A DNA stretch of 64,000 bases. Source: Ahrensia sp. (GTDB lineage Bacteria > Pseudomonadota > Alphaproteobacteria > Rhizobiales > Rhizobiaceae). Both the position numbers and the translations under genes were made by a program. The notes beneath the pieces are model-generated. The model worked only from the letters and a program-made list of their open reading frames with translations. It did no database searches and had not been told where the DNA came from. Where the stretch lies: contig PAKZ01000026.1 in assembly GCA_002706335.1 (NCBI GenBank), forward strand, positions 96,799 through 160,798. Reading direction: 5' to 3'. Shown here in pieces: positions 6,903-15,529 of the stretch (positions are counted from its first letter, which is position 1; each line of letters opens with the position of its first letter).

Positions 6903-8410
6903 TTATCGTGTTTTCAGTCTTGAGGTTGCGCGCAGCGGCCATCGCCGCGTTTACGCTGCTTTCCGGTTTACCCGGACTCGCCCATGCAGACGGCACGCCT
7001 GTCGACTGGGCAAAGAGACTGAAAGACGACGTCCAGGCGTTTCACACGCATGTGGTGAACAGCCATCCGGGGTTTCACGATCCTAAGAATCCGGCTTTCC
7101 GCGCCCAGGTCGAGGCCAGTTTCGATCAGGCGATGGCGCGCGCCAGAACCGCGCACAACCAAGGCGGTTGGTGGTGGACCCTGAAAGGTTTTGCCGCCTC
7201 GTTCAATGACGGACATGTGGAAATCGACGCGGTGGAGAAGGATTTCGCCCTCCCCGCGCGCTGGCCGGGCTTCCTCACGCGCTTCGAGGGCGACGACCAG
7301 ATCGTCGCTATGATCGAGGGCAAAGGCGCGGATATTCCGAGCCTAGGCGCGAAGCTCGTCTCCTGCGACGGAACGGATGCGAAAACGCTGGCGCAGTCGC
7401 GTGTCGGCGCGTTCGAGGGACTATGGTTCCTCGAAGCGCAGCGGATCAATTCCGGGCCGCAACTCTTCATGGATCTGGGCAATCCCTGGATCGATCCGCT
7501 GAAATCTTGCCGCTTCGAGACCGAGACCGGCACGGTCGACATCGACCTTGACTGGAAAGCCATCGACCATTCCGACCTGAGAGATCGCGGCCATAAGCTG
7601 ATGGGGCTCATCAAGCCGCCGATCGGGCTCAGAAAGCTCGGCAACGGCGCCTTTTGGCTATCGATGTCCACCTTCACCAGCGACATCAAGCGGCCGGAAT
7701 TCGAACAGCTGAAAAAGCTCGTCGCCGATGCGAAGGCGGTTCAAAACGACATGCGCACCGCGCCGTTCGTCGTTCTCGACGTGCGCGGAAATGGCGGTGG
7801 CAATTCGGAATGGAGCGAGAAGCTCGGCAAGATCCTCTGGGGCGAGGACTGGCTAAAGGCGCATCCAGTGGAGGGCGGCACGATCGCCGACTGGCGGGCC
7901 TCGAAGGGGAACAGGGCCTATCTCGAGAAGGCTCAGAGAGAACTGGAAAAAGCCGGCAAGGACGCAAGCACACTTGCCTTTCTCAAGCGCATTACCGACG
8001 GGATGGCGAAGGCCGAAGCGGACGGAAACCCCTATTGGCGCGAAGAGGAGAGCGTGCCGCCAAAGCCTGCACAGGCGCATAACGAGGCAGTGGGCACGAC
8101 GATTTATGCTCTCACGGATTTCCGCTGCGCATCTTCCTGCCTGACAGCGGTCGACACCTGGAAGGCGCTGGGCGCAATCCAGGTCGGGCGCCCAACTTTC
8201 GCCGACAGCTTCTACATGGAAGGCCGCCGGGCCGAACTGCCCAGCGGAAAAGCGCTTTTGCATTTCCCCATGAAGGTCTACCGGAACCGGCCGCGCGGTT
8301 CCGACCAGCCGGAAATGCCCGTGCACCTCTTTTCCGGTAACATGACGGACGACGCCGCCCTGGAAAAATGGATCGCGTCACTCAAAAGCGGCAATCCGGC
8401 CGGGAACTGA
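6896..8410 (+). CDS. S41 family peptidase-like secreted protein
   Basis: A 504-residue exported protein with an N-terminal signal (RLRAAAIAAFTLLSGLPGLAHA). The C-terminal half has tail-specific protease (S41/CtpA) features: the strand FVVLDVRGNGGGNS near residue 293 and the nucleophile segment RCASSCLTAVD near 418, where the second Ser is the likely catalytic residue. It lacks an obvious PDZ domain. The ATG at 6896 lies inside a terminator-like hairpin, so a start at GTG 6908 or the TTG codons just after it is possible; none has a good ribosome site. The substrate is unknown. Confidence 0.7.
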   Translation: MGVIVFSVLRLRAAAIAAFTLLSGLPGLAHADGTPVDWAKRLKDDVQAFHTHVVNSHPGFHDPKNPAFRAQVEASFDQAMARARTAHNQGGWWWTLKGFAASFNDGHVEIDAVEKDFALPARWPGFLTRFEGDDQIVAMIEGKGADIPSLGAKLVSCDGTDAKTLAQSRVGAFEGLWFLEAQRINSGPQLFMDLGNPWIDPLKSCRFETETGTVDIDLDWKAIDHSDLRDRGHKLMGLIKPPIGLRKLGNGAFWLSMSTFTSDIKRPEFEQLKKLVADAKAVQNDMRTAPFVVLDVRGNGGGNSEWSEKLGKILWGEDWLKAHPVEGGTIADWRASKGNRAYLEKAQRELEKAGKDASTLAFLKRITDGMAKAEADGNPYWREEESVPPKPAQAHNEAVGTTIYALTDFRCASSCLTAVDTWKALGAIQVGRPTFADSFYMEGRRAELPSGKALLHFPMKVYRNRPRGSDQPEMPVHLFSGNMTDDAALEKWIASLKSGNPAGN

Positions 8411-8419
8411 GATCCGTTC

Positions 8420-8788
8420 TCAGCGCCTGAACGTGAAGGCACCGATCGCCACCGCGATCCAGCCGGCCATCATGGTCATGCCGCCGGCCGGCGCCGCCAT
8501 TGCGAAGAGCCGGCCATGGCCGAACATCCTGAGCGCGATATCGCCCGAAAACAGCGTTGCGCCCACGAAGAGCAGCAGCGCGGCTATACGCAAGACGAGA
8601 CCGCCTCGCGCCAAAAGACCGAGTGCCAGCAAAGCCGGGGCATGGGTCAGGCAGACCAGCGCCACGGCGCTCGCCAGCCGCGGATCCTCGCCCGCATGCG
8701 CGCTCATCGCCGCCGCGCCGACGCCGGCAAAACCAAGAATGCCCGCGCCGAGAAGGGCCAAACTGTCGGCGGCCGATTTTTCGCTCAT
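8420..8788 (-). CDS. DUF423 small membrane protein
   Basis: A 122-residue protein with four hydrophobic helices, in the pattern of the DUF423 (YgdD) family: GAGILGFAGVGAAAMSAHA, a central THAPALLALGLL helix, LFSGDIALR, and a C-terminal PAGGMTMMAGW segment. The ATG at 8788 is preceded by AAGGAG. The gene ends close to the S41 gene end in convergent orientation. The family has no proven function. Confidence 0.88.
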   Translation of the reverse strand: MSEKSAADSLALLGAGILGFAGVGAAAMSAHAGEDPRLASAVALVCLTHAPALLALGLLARGGLVLRIAALLLFVGATLFSGDIALRMFGHGRLFAMAAPAGGMTMMAGWIAVAIGAFTFRR

Positions 8789-8995
8789 TCGAAGTCTCCT
8801 TCTCTTCGCGGAGATAGCGCAAGCGTCGCGCCGCCGAAACCGGCCATCGTGCCGCATGGTGCGAATTACGGTCGGCGATGCACTGTCCACGACCGATTGG
8901 CCCGTGGAGATTGCACCGGCATAGCCGCCTGCCTAATGCTGGTGTCGTTCATCCGCGATTCCCTTCCAACCGCCCTGCCCGGCAGCCGAGCCTTC

Positions 8996-10795
8996 ATGTC
9001 CGCCAAGCACGCCGTCCTGAAAGAGGTCTTCGGCTTCGACAGTTTCCGCCCCGGGCAGGAACACATTGTCGACTGCCTGCTTACCGATCGGAACGTGCTG
9101 GCCGTGATGCCGACCGGCGCCGGCAAGTCGCTGACCTATCAGGTCCCGGCGCTGGTGAAGGGCGGGCTCACCGTCGTCGTCTCGCCGCTGGTGGCGCTGA
9201 TGCACGATCAGGTCGCCGCGCTGAAGCTCGCCGGGGTCGCGGCGGAGACGATCAATTCGGCGGCCAGCCGCGACGAGAATGTCGCGATCTGGCGGCGCGT
9301 CGCTTCAGGTCAGGTGCGCATTCTCTACATGGCGCCGGAACGGCTGATGACAGGCCGTATGATCGCCGCCCTGCAAAAGATCGGCGTGTCGCTCTTCGCC
9401 ATCGACGAGGCGCATTGCATCTCGCAATGGGGCGCGTCCTTCCGGCCGGAATATGACATGCTGCAGGAACTGCGCACCGCCTTTCCCGGCGTGCCGATCG
9501 GCGCGGTGACCGCGACCGCCAACGAAGCGACGCGCCGCGACATCGTCGAAAAGCTTTTCGCCGGCGACAGCGAGGTCTATGTCGCCGGCTTCGACCGGCC
9601 GAATATCAGCCTCACCGTCGAGCCGAAGGCCAACACCAAGAAGCAGTTGCTCGCTTTCCTCGACGGGCGCGAGGAGCAGAGCGGCATCGTCTATGCCCTG
9701 TCGCGGCGAAGTAGCGAGGACCTGGCGACCTTCCTGTCGGGTCAGGGACACCGCGCCGTGCCATATCATGCCGGGCTAACGCCGGAGCAACGGGCCGAGA
9801 CGCAGAACCTCTTCATGACGGAGCCCGGCGTGATCGTCTGCGCGACCATCGCCTTCGGCATGGGGATCGACAAGCCGGATGTGCGCTTCGTTTTCCACGC
9901 CGACCTGCCCGGCTCGCTTGACGCCTATTATCAGGAGATTGGCCGCGCCGGCCGCGACGGGGCGCCCGCCGACGCACATATGGTCTTCGGCCTGCAGGAC
10001 ATCACCATGCGCCGCCGCTTCATCGACGACGAGAATGGTGGCGACGACCGTCGGCGACGCGAGCACAAGCGGCTGGATTCGCTGGTCGCCTTTTGCGAAG
10101 CGCCCTCCTGCCGCCGGCAGAGCCTGCTTTCCTATTTTGGCGAGACGGCCGAACCCTGCGGCAATTGCGATGTCTGCCTCAACCCGGTCGAGACCGTCGA
10201 CGGGGCAGAAGACGCGCGCAAAATCCTGTTCGCCGCTCAGATGACAGGGGAACGGTTCGGGGCGACGCATATTGTCGACGTGCTTATCGGCAAGGCCAAC
10301 GAGAAGGCCGAGACGCAGCGCCACACCGAATTGCCGGTCTTTGCCGCGGGCAAGGACAAGCCGCGCCCGCTCTGGCAGTCGCTCGTTCGCCAGCTTGTCG
10401 GCGGCGGCTACCTGACGCTCGACGTCGCCGGTTATGGCGGTTTGTCGATCGCGCCAAAGGGACACGCCCTGCTCGCCGGCGAGGCCGAATTCCGCTACCG
10501 GCCGGACCTGATCCGCGGCAGCCGGAAAAGCTCGCGCACAAGCGCAGCCGAACTGGACGCCGATGTGCCCGCCCATCTGCTCCAACGCCTCAAGGCGCGC
10601 CGAACCGAACTGGCGCGCGAACGCTCGGTTCCCGCCTATGTCATCTTCTCCGACAAGCCCCTGATCGAGATGGCCAAGGCGCAACCCGCCAATCACCGCG
10701 ACTTCGCACAGTTGCACGGCGTCGGCGACGCGAAACTGGAGCGGTTCGCCGATGTCTTCATTGAGGAAATCCGGCGGCACGCGGAAGACGCGTGA
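8996..10795 (+). CDS. recQ: ATP-dependent DNA helicase RecQ
   Basis: A superfamily 2 3'-5' helicase of 599 residues. Visible motifs are Walker A MPTGAGKSLTYQ, DEAH box AIDEAHCISQWG with the RecQ aromatic loop, motif III TATAN, motif V-VI (ATIAFGMGIDKPDVRFVFH and QEIGRAGRDG), the zinc-binding set (CEAPSCRRQSLL, then CGNCDVC), an RQC winged-helix region, and a C-terminal HRDC domain (SVPAYVIFSDKPLIEMA to the end). It unwinds DNA in RecF-type repair and recombination. Starts at 8936 or 8996 are both possible. The later one matches the usual N-terminus, but neither has a clear ribosome site. Confidence 0.95.
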   Translation: MSAKHAVLKEVFGFDSFRPGQEHIVDCLLTDRNVLAVMPTGAGKSLTYQVPALVKGGLTVVVSPLVALMHDQVAALKLAGVAAETINSAASRDENVAIWRRVASGQVRILYMAPERLMTGRMIAALQKIGVSLFAIDEAHCISQWGASFRPEYDMLQELRTAFPGVPIGAVTATANEATRRDIVEKLFAGDSEVYVAGFDRPNISLTVEPKANTKKQLLAFLDGREEQSGIVYALSRRSSEDLATFLSGQGHRAVPYHAGLTPEQRAETQNLFMTEPGVIVCATIAFGMGIDKPDVRFVFHADLPGSLDAYYQEIGRAGRDGAPADAHMVFGLQDITMRRRFIDDENGGDDRRRREHKRLDSLVAFCEAPSCRRQSLLSYFGETAEPCGNCDVCLNPVETVDGAEDARKILFAAQMTGERFGATHIVDVLIGKANEKAETQRHTELPVFAAGKDKPRPLWQSLVRQLVGGGYLTLDVAGYGGLSIAPKGHALLAGEAEFRYRPDLIRGSRKSSRTSAAELDADVPAHLLQRLKARRTELARERSVPAYVIFSDKPLIEMAKAQPANHRDFAQLHGVGDAKLERFADVFIEEIRRHAEDA

Positions 10796-10934
10796 TACGC
10801 ACCCGTCGCGCGATTATAAGGCCGGCTGATTCGCAAGAACGGCCGGCAGATCGAGCGCGTCCGGTCGGTCGTGACAGGCACAAAATCGACAGCGGCAGAT
10901 CCGGCAACGGCGACACGGTGCTGGAAACGGACAA

Positions 10935-11011
10935 TGGTGGGCCCGGAGGGACTCGAACCCCCAACCAAGCGGTTATGAGCCGCCGGCTCTAACCAATTGA
11001 GCTACAGGCCC
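10935..11011 (-). tRNA. tRNA-Ile2 (anticodon CAU, lysidine type)
   Basis: A complete cloverleaf reads on the minus strand, beginning GGGCCTGTAGCTCAATTGG and ending with encoded CCA. The anticodon loop is CTCATAA, so the anticodon is CAU. The anticodon stem and flank (GGCGGCTCATAACCGCTTGG) resemble E. coli tRNA-Ile2 rather than elongator tRNA-Met. Acceptor pairs C4-G69 and C5-G68, known TilS identity elements, are present. It should therefore be modified to lysidine and read AUA. Elongator tRNA-Met is the alternative. Confidence 0.85.
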
Positions 11012-11145
11012 CACCCGCACCGTGCCTAGCCGAAAGCTTGCCGCTTCACAAGCGGCTGTGTGCATTCGCACGCTTCGCGCCACATTGGCGGCTTAATGGC
11101 GTGGCACCGCCCACCATGAAGGGCCGACAGAACGGGAAACCAGAT

Positions 11146-11880
11146 ATGACATTCGCAGGAAAATCCTTTGCCGCCGCACTGATGCTCGCCGCGCCGCTGA
11201 CGGCGACGCCGGCCACAGCACAGGAAAGCCAGCCGACGCCGCGCGTCGTCGTCACCGGCGAGGGCTCGGCAACCGTCGCGCCCGACATGGCGGTGCTGAC
11301 GCTGACCGTGCTGCGCGAGGGCAAGACGGCCCGCGAGGCGCTCGACGCCAACTCGGCGGCGATGCAGGAAGTGCTCGACTCGATGAAGGCGGAAGGCATC
11401 GAGGAGCGCGACCTGCAGACGGCGAATTTCTCCATCGAGCCGCAATATTACTACCCACAGCGCCAGAACAATGGCGAGGCCGAGCAGCCGCGCATCACCG
11501 GCTATATCGTCCGCAATTCGCTGACGGTCCGGCTGCGCGAACTCGACAAGCTCGGCGGCGTGCTCGACAAGGCGGTGACGCTGGGCGTCAACCAGGGCGG
11601 CAATATCGCCTTCACCAATGACGACCCGTCCGCGACCGTCGAGAAGGCCCGCACAGAGGCTGTAAAAAACGCCATCGCCAAGGCGAAGACGCTGGCGGAC
11701 GCGGCGGGAATCGGTCTCGGCAAGGTGCTTGAGATTTCCGAAGTGTCGACGCCGAGCATGCCGGAACCCTATGCCAAGGTCCGCTCGGCGATGGTCGAAT
11801 CGGCCGACGCCGTGCCGGTCGCCGCCGGCGAGAACGCCTATACGGTGACCGTGAACGTCACGTTCGCGCTCGACCAGTAA
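11146..11880 (+). CDS. SIMPL domain (DUF541) periplasmic protein, BP26/Omp28-like
   Basis: A 244-residue exported protein with signal peptide MTFAGKSFAAALMLAAPLTA. The SIMPL/DUF541 domain is clear: RVVVTGEGSATVAPDMAVL, then NSLTVRLRELDKLGGVLDKAV, and the C-terminal YTVTVNVTFALDQ strand. Brucella BP26 is a relative that forms channel-like oligomers in the periplasm or envelope. ATG 11146 is preferred because it begins the signal peptide directly; an in-frame ATG at 11116 exists. It ends 3 bp before the convergent YHS gene. Confidence 0.88.
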   Translation: MTFAGKSFAAALMLAAPLTATPATAQESQPTPRVVVTGEGSATVAPDMAVLTLTVLREGKTAREALDANSAAMQEVLDSMKAEGIEERDLQTANFSIEPQYYYPQRQNNGEAEQPRITGYIVRNSLTVRLRELDKLGGVLDKAVTLGVNQGGNIAFTNDDPSATVEKARTEAVKNAIAKAKTLADAAGIGLGKVLEISEVSTPSMPEPYAKVRSAMVESADAVPVAAGENAYTVTVNVTFALDQ

Positions 11881-11883
11881 GAC

Positions 11884-12342
11884 CTACTGGCTGGAGAGAT
11901 CCGGCCAGTTTTCATTCGCCCGGGAAATGAATTTCGCCGCATCGTTGCGCCACTGCGCGCGGACGTGATCGGAGTAATTCAGATAGAGCTTTTCATCGAG
12001 GACGGTGAAGGCTTCCGGGTCGATCGGCGCGGTCGCGCCCTGTGCGACGGCGTAGGCACAGAAACCGCCATATTGCGGCGCGTATTTCTCCGGATCGGCG
12101 AGGAAGGCGTCGCGATTGGCGGCGCTGGCAAAGTGGTATGTGGCACCGTCATGCATTGCTGTGAAATCCTCCGACCCCTCAACCGGTGCGCCTTCGGTGA
12201 AATAGGCGACCGGGTCGTAGCCCTTGATCGCAACCCCGTTGTCGTCGGAATTGATCCTGCCGGCCAGCGCGAAGCGGCCGGTCGCGATCAGCGTGGCCCC
12301 TGCGATGACGAGGCGAATCGAGGCGCGGCGCGTAACGATCAT
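11884..12342 (-). CDS. YHS domain-containing secreted protein
   Basis: A 152-residue protein with a signal-like N-terminus (RLVIAGATLIATGRFALA) and a YHS domain: AIKGYDPVAYFTEGAPVEG, TYHFASAANRDAFLADPEKYAPQYGGFCA. The YHS module is associated with metal binding, often copper or iron; here the single Cys in GGFCAYAVA follows the usual pattern. The C-terminal part (FTVLDEKLYLNYS) matches a common family of YHS proteins of unknown function. The start at 12342 has GGGAGGAAA at the right distance. Confidence 0.88.
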   Translation of the reverse strand: MIVTRRASIRLVIAGATLIATGRFALAGRINSDDNGVAIKGYDPVAYFTEGAPVEGSEDFTAMHDGATYHFASAANRDAFLADPEKYAPQYGGFCAYAVAQGATAPIDPEAFTVLDEKLYLNYSDHVRAQWRNDAAKFISRANENWPDLSSQ

Positions 12343-12407
12343 GATTTCCTCCCGAAAAGCGTCCGCTTCTATCGCGCCGATGACTGCCGGCGGCAACACA
12401 CACTGCG

Positions 12408-13004
12408 TCACGACTGCGTGAGGTCGCGCATCCAGTATTCCATCGGCTTGTCGGTTTCTTCCGGCTCGCCGATGTCCTTCCACGCATAGGCCGTCCGCAG
12501 ACCATCGATGCGCTCATAGCCGCGCTTGCGCCAGAAGGCGTCCAGCGGGGCGTAATCGGCGGGCCGCAGCGGATGGTCCGCCCGGCGGATAACGGCGGAA
12601 AAGATGCAGTTCGAAAGGCCTTGCCGGCGCGCTTCCGCCTCGCGCTCCTCGAAGAAGCGCACGCCGACGCCCTGGCCGCGATAGGCCGGGAGCAACACGG
12701 ATTCGCCGAAATAGAAGAAGTCGTCGACATCGAGACCGCGCGTCTCGAAAGGTTCGGCGAATTCCGCCTTGTGTTGGGACAGCGGCGAGGCCGTGGCCAT
12801 GCCGACCAGATCGTCACGGTCGAACGCGCCGCAGACAAAGGCGCCCGGCGCGGCGGCGTAGGTCTCCAGATAGCGGCGCTCATAGTCCATGTCGCCGTCA
12901 TAGAGATAGGGAAAGGCGCGAAAGACCGCGATGCGCAGCCGCGCCATATCCTCGAAGCGCGCGCTGACTTCCTCGCCCGTCAGCGGACGGACCGAAACCG
13001 TCAT
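12408..13004 (-). CDS. GNAT family N-acetyltransferase
   Basis: A 198-residue GNAT protein. The acetyl-CoA pyrophosphate-binding motif is FFYFGESVLLPAYRGQGVGVRFFEE near residues 95-119 (RGQGVG), and the earlier MATASPL and later CIFSAVIRR segments fit the fold. The extended C-terminus (APLDAFWRKRGYERIDGL) matches a group found widely in Rhizobiales. The substrate is unknown. The start overlaps the stop of the upstream SnoaL-like gene by 4 nt, so they are likely one transcript. Confidence 0.85.
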   Translation of the reverse strand: MTVSVRPLTGEEVSARFEDMARLRIAVFRAFPYLYDGDMDYERRYLETYAAAPGAFVCGAFDRDDLVGMATASPLSQHKAEFAEPFETRGLDVDDFFYFGESVLLPAYRGQGVGVRFFEEREAEARRQGLSNCIFSAVIRRADHPLRPADYAPLDAFWRKRGYERIDGLRTAYAWKDIGEPEETDKPMEYWMRDLTQS

Positions 13005-13414
13005 CCCTTCTCGACCTGAGCGATCCAGTCCTTGAGGTTGTAATAGGTCGTCACGCGGGAAATCAGCCCGTCATCGACCTCGAAGAAGATACCTGCGGGC
13101 AGCGTATAGGTCTGGCCCGACGCCTTGGGCAGACCCTCGGCTGTCGCCTTGTAGGTGCCGTGTACCGTGAATTCGGCCGCGGCGCGCACGCCTCCCTCGC
13201 CAACCATGATGGCGATGTCGCCCAGCCGCTCGTCATAATGGCGCGCCATCTCGGCGTTGAACCAGCGGAACTTCTCCTTGCCGATCTCGCGGCCGCCCTC
13301 ATTAATGTCATGGGCGACATCGTCATGCAGGCAGGCCAGCATGGCGTCCCAGTCGCTCGCGTTGAAGGCGTCGAGATAGCGCCCGATCAGGGCTTTGGTG
13401 TCGGCTTCGGACAT
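13001..13414 (-). CDS. SnoaL-like / ketosteroid-isomerase-related protein
   Basis: A 137-residue NTF2-fold protein. The N-terminal helix LIGRYLDAFNASDWDAMLACLHDDVAHDINEG and the closing strand DDGLISRVTTYYNLKDWIAQV are typical of the ketosteroid-isomerase-like SnoaL group. The fold forms a hydrophobic pocket, but catalysis cannot be inferred. Start ATG at 13414, with GAGAGGA upstream. It heads a two-gene unit with the GNAT gene. Confidence 0.82.
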   Translation of the reverse strand: MSEADTKALIGRYLDAFNASDWDAMLACLHDDVAHDINEGGREIGKEKFRWFNAEMARHYDERLGDIAIMVGEGGVRAAAEFTVHGTYKATAEGLPKASGQTYTLPAGIFFEVDDGLISRVTTYYNLKDWIAQVEKG

Positions 13415-13478
13415 GGCGGTTCCTCTCAAGTCATACGGGTCATACGGAAACGCCTGCCTTTGCGCGCGGGTTCCGTCG

Positions 13479-13949
13479 CTACATTCCTTCCTCGACCAGG
13501 TGGTCGAGATACTCGCCTTCATGCGCCATGTCCTGCTCATGCGCCGTCACCCGGCCGCGCATCGACATTGACGCCTTGTGAACCGAGCCCGGATTGCCCG
13601 AGATCAGCGGGTGCCAATCGTAGAGCGGCCTGCTCTCCGCGATCAGTCGATATGCGCAGGTTCTCGGCAGCCAGGGAATCGTGCGGACATTTTCCGGCGT
13701 CAGCTGCACGCAGTCCGGCACGCGCGCCTGACGGTTGACGTAATCCACGCAGCGGCACGAGCCTGCGTCGAACAGTTCGCAGGCAACGGTCGTGTAGTAG
13801 ATCTCGTCGGTGTCGTCGTCGATGAGCTTGGACATGCAGCATTTGCCGCAGCCGTCGCACAGCGCCTCCCATTCGGCTGCGCTCATCTCCTCGAGCGAAA
13901 CATTCTCCCAGAAACGGTCGCGGAGTTCGGGCTTGGGGGCTGAGGTCAT
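13479..13949 (-). CDS. UPF0260 (YcgN-like) cysteine-cluster protein
   Basis: A 156-residue protein with the UPF0260 cysteine pattern: [13 protein letters not shown] near residue 30, [14 protein letters not shown] near 57, VPDCVQL and [10 protein letters not shown]. Such clusters bind iron-sulfur or zinc; function is unproven. The conserved [17 protein letters not shown] segment is present. An in-frame TTG at 13961 is less likely than ATG 13949. Confidence 0.9.
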   Translation of the reverse strand: MTSAPKPELRDRFWENVSLEEMSAAEWEALCDGCGKCCMSKLIDDDTDEIYYTTVACELFDAGSCRCVDYVNRQARVPDCVQLTPENVRTIPWLPRTCAYRLIAESRPLYDWHPLISGNPGSVHKASMSMRGRVTAHEQDMAHEGEYLDHLVEEGM

Positions 13950-14004
13950 TTCCGCGACCAATCACATGCGCGCCGCGCTGGCAAGATAGACTGGCACGAC
14001 GGCC

Positions 14005-14463
14005 CTATACCGGAAGCACGGTGGAATTCTTGTAGTGACGCAAAATGAGCTGGCTCTGCGTCGAGGCAACGCGCGGATGTGACAGCAATTCCTCCATCAG
14101 GAAAGTCTCGTAGCCCTTCACGTCACGGGTGCGGATGATCAGCACATAGTCATGCGAGCCGGTCACCGAGAAACATTGCTGGACATTCTCATGCGCCTTG
14201 GCAAAGGCCTCGAACTCGCGCCGCCCCTCTTTTGTCTGGTCGGCCATGTTCACGCTGATCATGCCGCTGACGGTCAGCCCCAGTTGCTCGGGATCGGCGA
14301 GCGTGACGCGGCCGGTGATGACGCCGGCCTCCTCCATGTCCTGCACGCGCCGCCATGCGGTCGATTGGGACATCGCCGCCCGCTCGGCCAGTTCCTTCAT
14401 CGAAAGCGAGGCGTCGCGCTGCAACTCGCGCAGGAGACGCCGGTCCGTTTCCTCCAGCCGCAT
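14005..14463 (-). CDS. Lrp/AsnC family regulator, likely phenylalanine-catabolism regulator
   Basis: A 152-residue regulator with an N-terminal winged HTH (DRRLLRELQRDASLSMKELAERAAMSQSTAWRRV, split here for length: helix-turn-helix residues 6-40) and a C-terminal RAM ligand-sensing domain (GSHDYVLIIRTRDVKGYE). These proteins form octamers and respond to amino acids. It is divergent from the phenylalanine hydroxylase gene across 138 bp that holds repeated GGGAAATTC motifs, so it probably controls phhA in response to an aromatic amino acid. Confidence 0.9.
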   Translation of the reverse strand: MRLEETDRRLLRELQRDASLSMKELAERAAMSQSTAWRRVQDMEEAGVITGRVTLADPEQLGLTVSGMISVNMADQTKEGRREFEAFAKAHENVQQCFSVTGSHDYVLIIRTRDVKGYETFLMEELLSHPRVASTQSQLILRHYKNSTVLPV

Positions 14464-14534
14464 GGGAAATTCCTCCGAATTTTTCTGATTGATGAAACGA
14501 TCTCTCCAAATTGTGAGGAGAATGCGGGAAATTC
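14464..14534. promoter_or_regulatory. Candidate Lrp-type operator between the regulator and phhA
   Basis: GGGAAATTC occurs at 14464-14472 and again at 14526-14534, 62 bp apart (about six helical turns). GAATTTTTC lies next to the first copy and TTCGAAAAG next to the second. Spaced AT-rich repeats suit the wrapped binding of Lrp octamers. The function is inferred from position. Confidence 0.4.
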
Positions 14535-14601
14535 GAAAAGATATCCAGCGGATTCCGCCCCATTCTTATCGTACACGCGATCAAACTCGGGAGGAGAGAT
14601 C

Positions 14602-15489
14602 ATGGCCCAAGCGGCACCGGTGATGGACACTGCGGCGGAGGAAAAGAACCGCTACAAGAATTACAAGCGCAACGCCGACTACACGATCGATCAGGACTGG
14701 CAGTCCTACAGCGCGGCGGAGCATGACCGCTGGGACCGGCTGTTCGCACGCGCTTCCGAGGTGCTGGAGACCCGCGCCTGCCCGGAATATCTGGACGCGA
14801 TGCGCACCCTGAAGCTCTCCGAGAGCGGCATCCCCGACATGAAAAAGCTGAGCGAGAAGCTCTCGCCGGTGACCGGCTGGCAAGTCGTGCCCGTCACCGA
14901 CCTCGTTCCCGACGAGATCTTCTTCGACCATCTCGCCAATCGCCGCTTCCCGGCCGGCGCCTTTATCCGGCCCGAAAGCGAGATGGACTATCTGGAGGAG
15001 CCGGACATCTTCCACGACATTTTCGGGCACGTGCCGCTGCTCGCCAATCCGGTCTTCGCGGATTTCATGCAGGCCTATGGCAAGGGCGGCCAGCGGGCGA
15101 TGCAGCGCGGCATGCTGAAGAACCTGGCACGGCTATACTGGTACACGGTCGAGTTCGGCCTCGTGCGAAGCGGCGACGGGCTGAAGCTATTCGGCGCGGG
15201 GATTATGTCGTCGGCGACGGAGAGCGTCTTCGCTTTGGAAAGCGCTTCGCCGCACCGGGTGCGTTTTGACCTGAAGCGGGTGATGCGGACGAACTACGTC
15301 ATCGACGATTTCCAGAAGACCTATTTCGTAATCGACAGCTTTGAGAAGCTGCGCGAGGACTGCATGCAGGATTTCGCGTCCATCTATGACGCGCTAGAAG
15401 GCGCTTCCGTGATCGAACCGCACGAGTTGGCCCCGGAGGACGAGGTTATCACGCGCGGCACCCTCGAATATTTCGACGCGCAGACATAG
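14602..15489 (+). CDS. phhA: Phenylalanine 4-monooxygenase
   Basis: A 295-residue pterin-dependent aromatic amino acid hydroxylase that converts phenylalanine to tyrosine with tetrahydrobiopterin or an equivalent pterin and O2. The iron ligands are the two histidines in DIFHDIFGHVPLL (about residues 138-143) and a Glu in the following YWYTVEFGL segment. The monomeric bacterial type lacks the mammalian regulatory domain. Start ATG at 14602 follows GGGAGGAGAG. No pterin carbinolamine dehydratase (phhB) is seen nearby; an SDR gene follows 40 nt downstream. Confidence 0.97.
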   Translation: MAQAAPVMDTAAEEKNRYKNYKRNADYTIDQDWQSYSAAEHDRWDRLFARASEVLETRACPEYLDAMRTLKLSESGIPDMKKLSEKLSPVTGWQVVPVTDLVPDEIFFDHLANRRFPAGAFIRPESEMDYLEEPDIFHDIFGHVPLLANPVFADFMQAYGKGGQRAMQRGMLKNLARLYWYTVEFGLVRSGDGLKLFGAGIMSSATESVFALESASPHRVRFDLKRVMRTNYVIDDFQKTYFVIDSFEKLREDCMQDFASIYDALEGASVIEPHELAPEDEVITRGTLEYFDAQT

Positions 15490-15529
15490 GTTCTCCCGCA
15501 ACGCAAACAGAACCGACCTGGAGAAAAAC

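Noticed and set aside
10796..10934. Terminator after recQ in the GCCGGC-rich gap
   Set aside because: Stems are short and no T-run follows; not strong enough to report.
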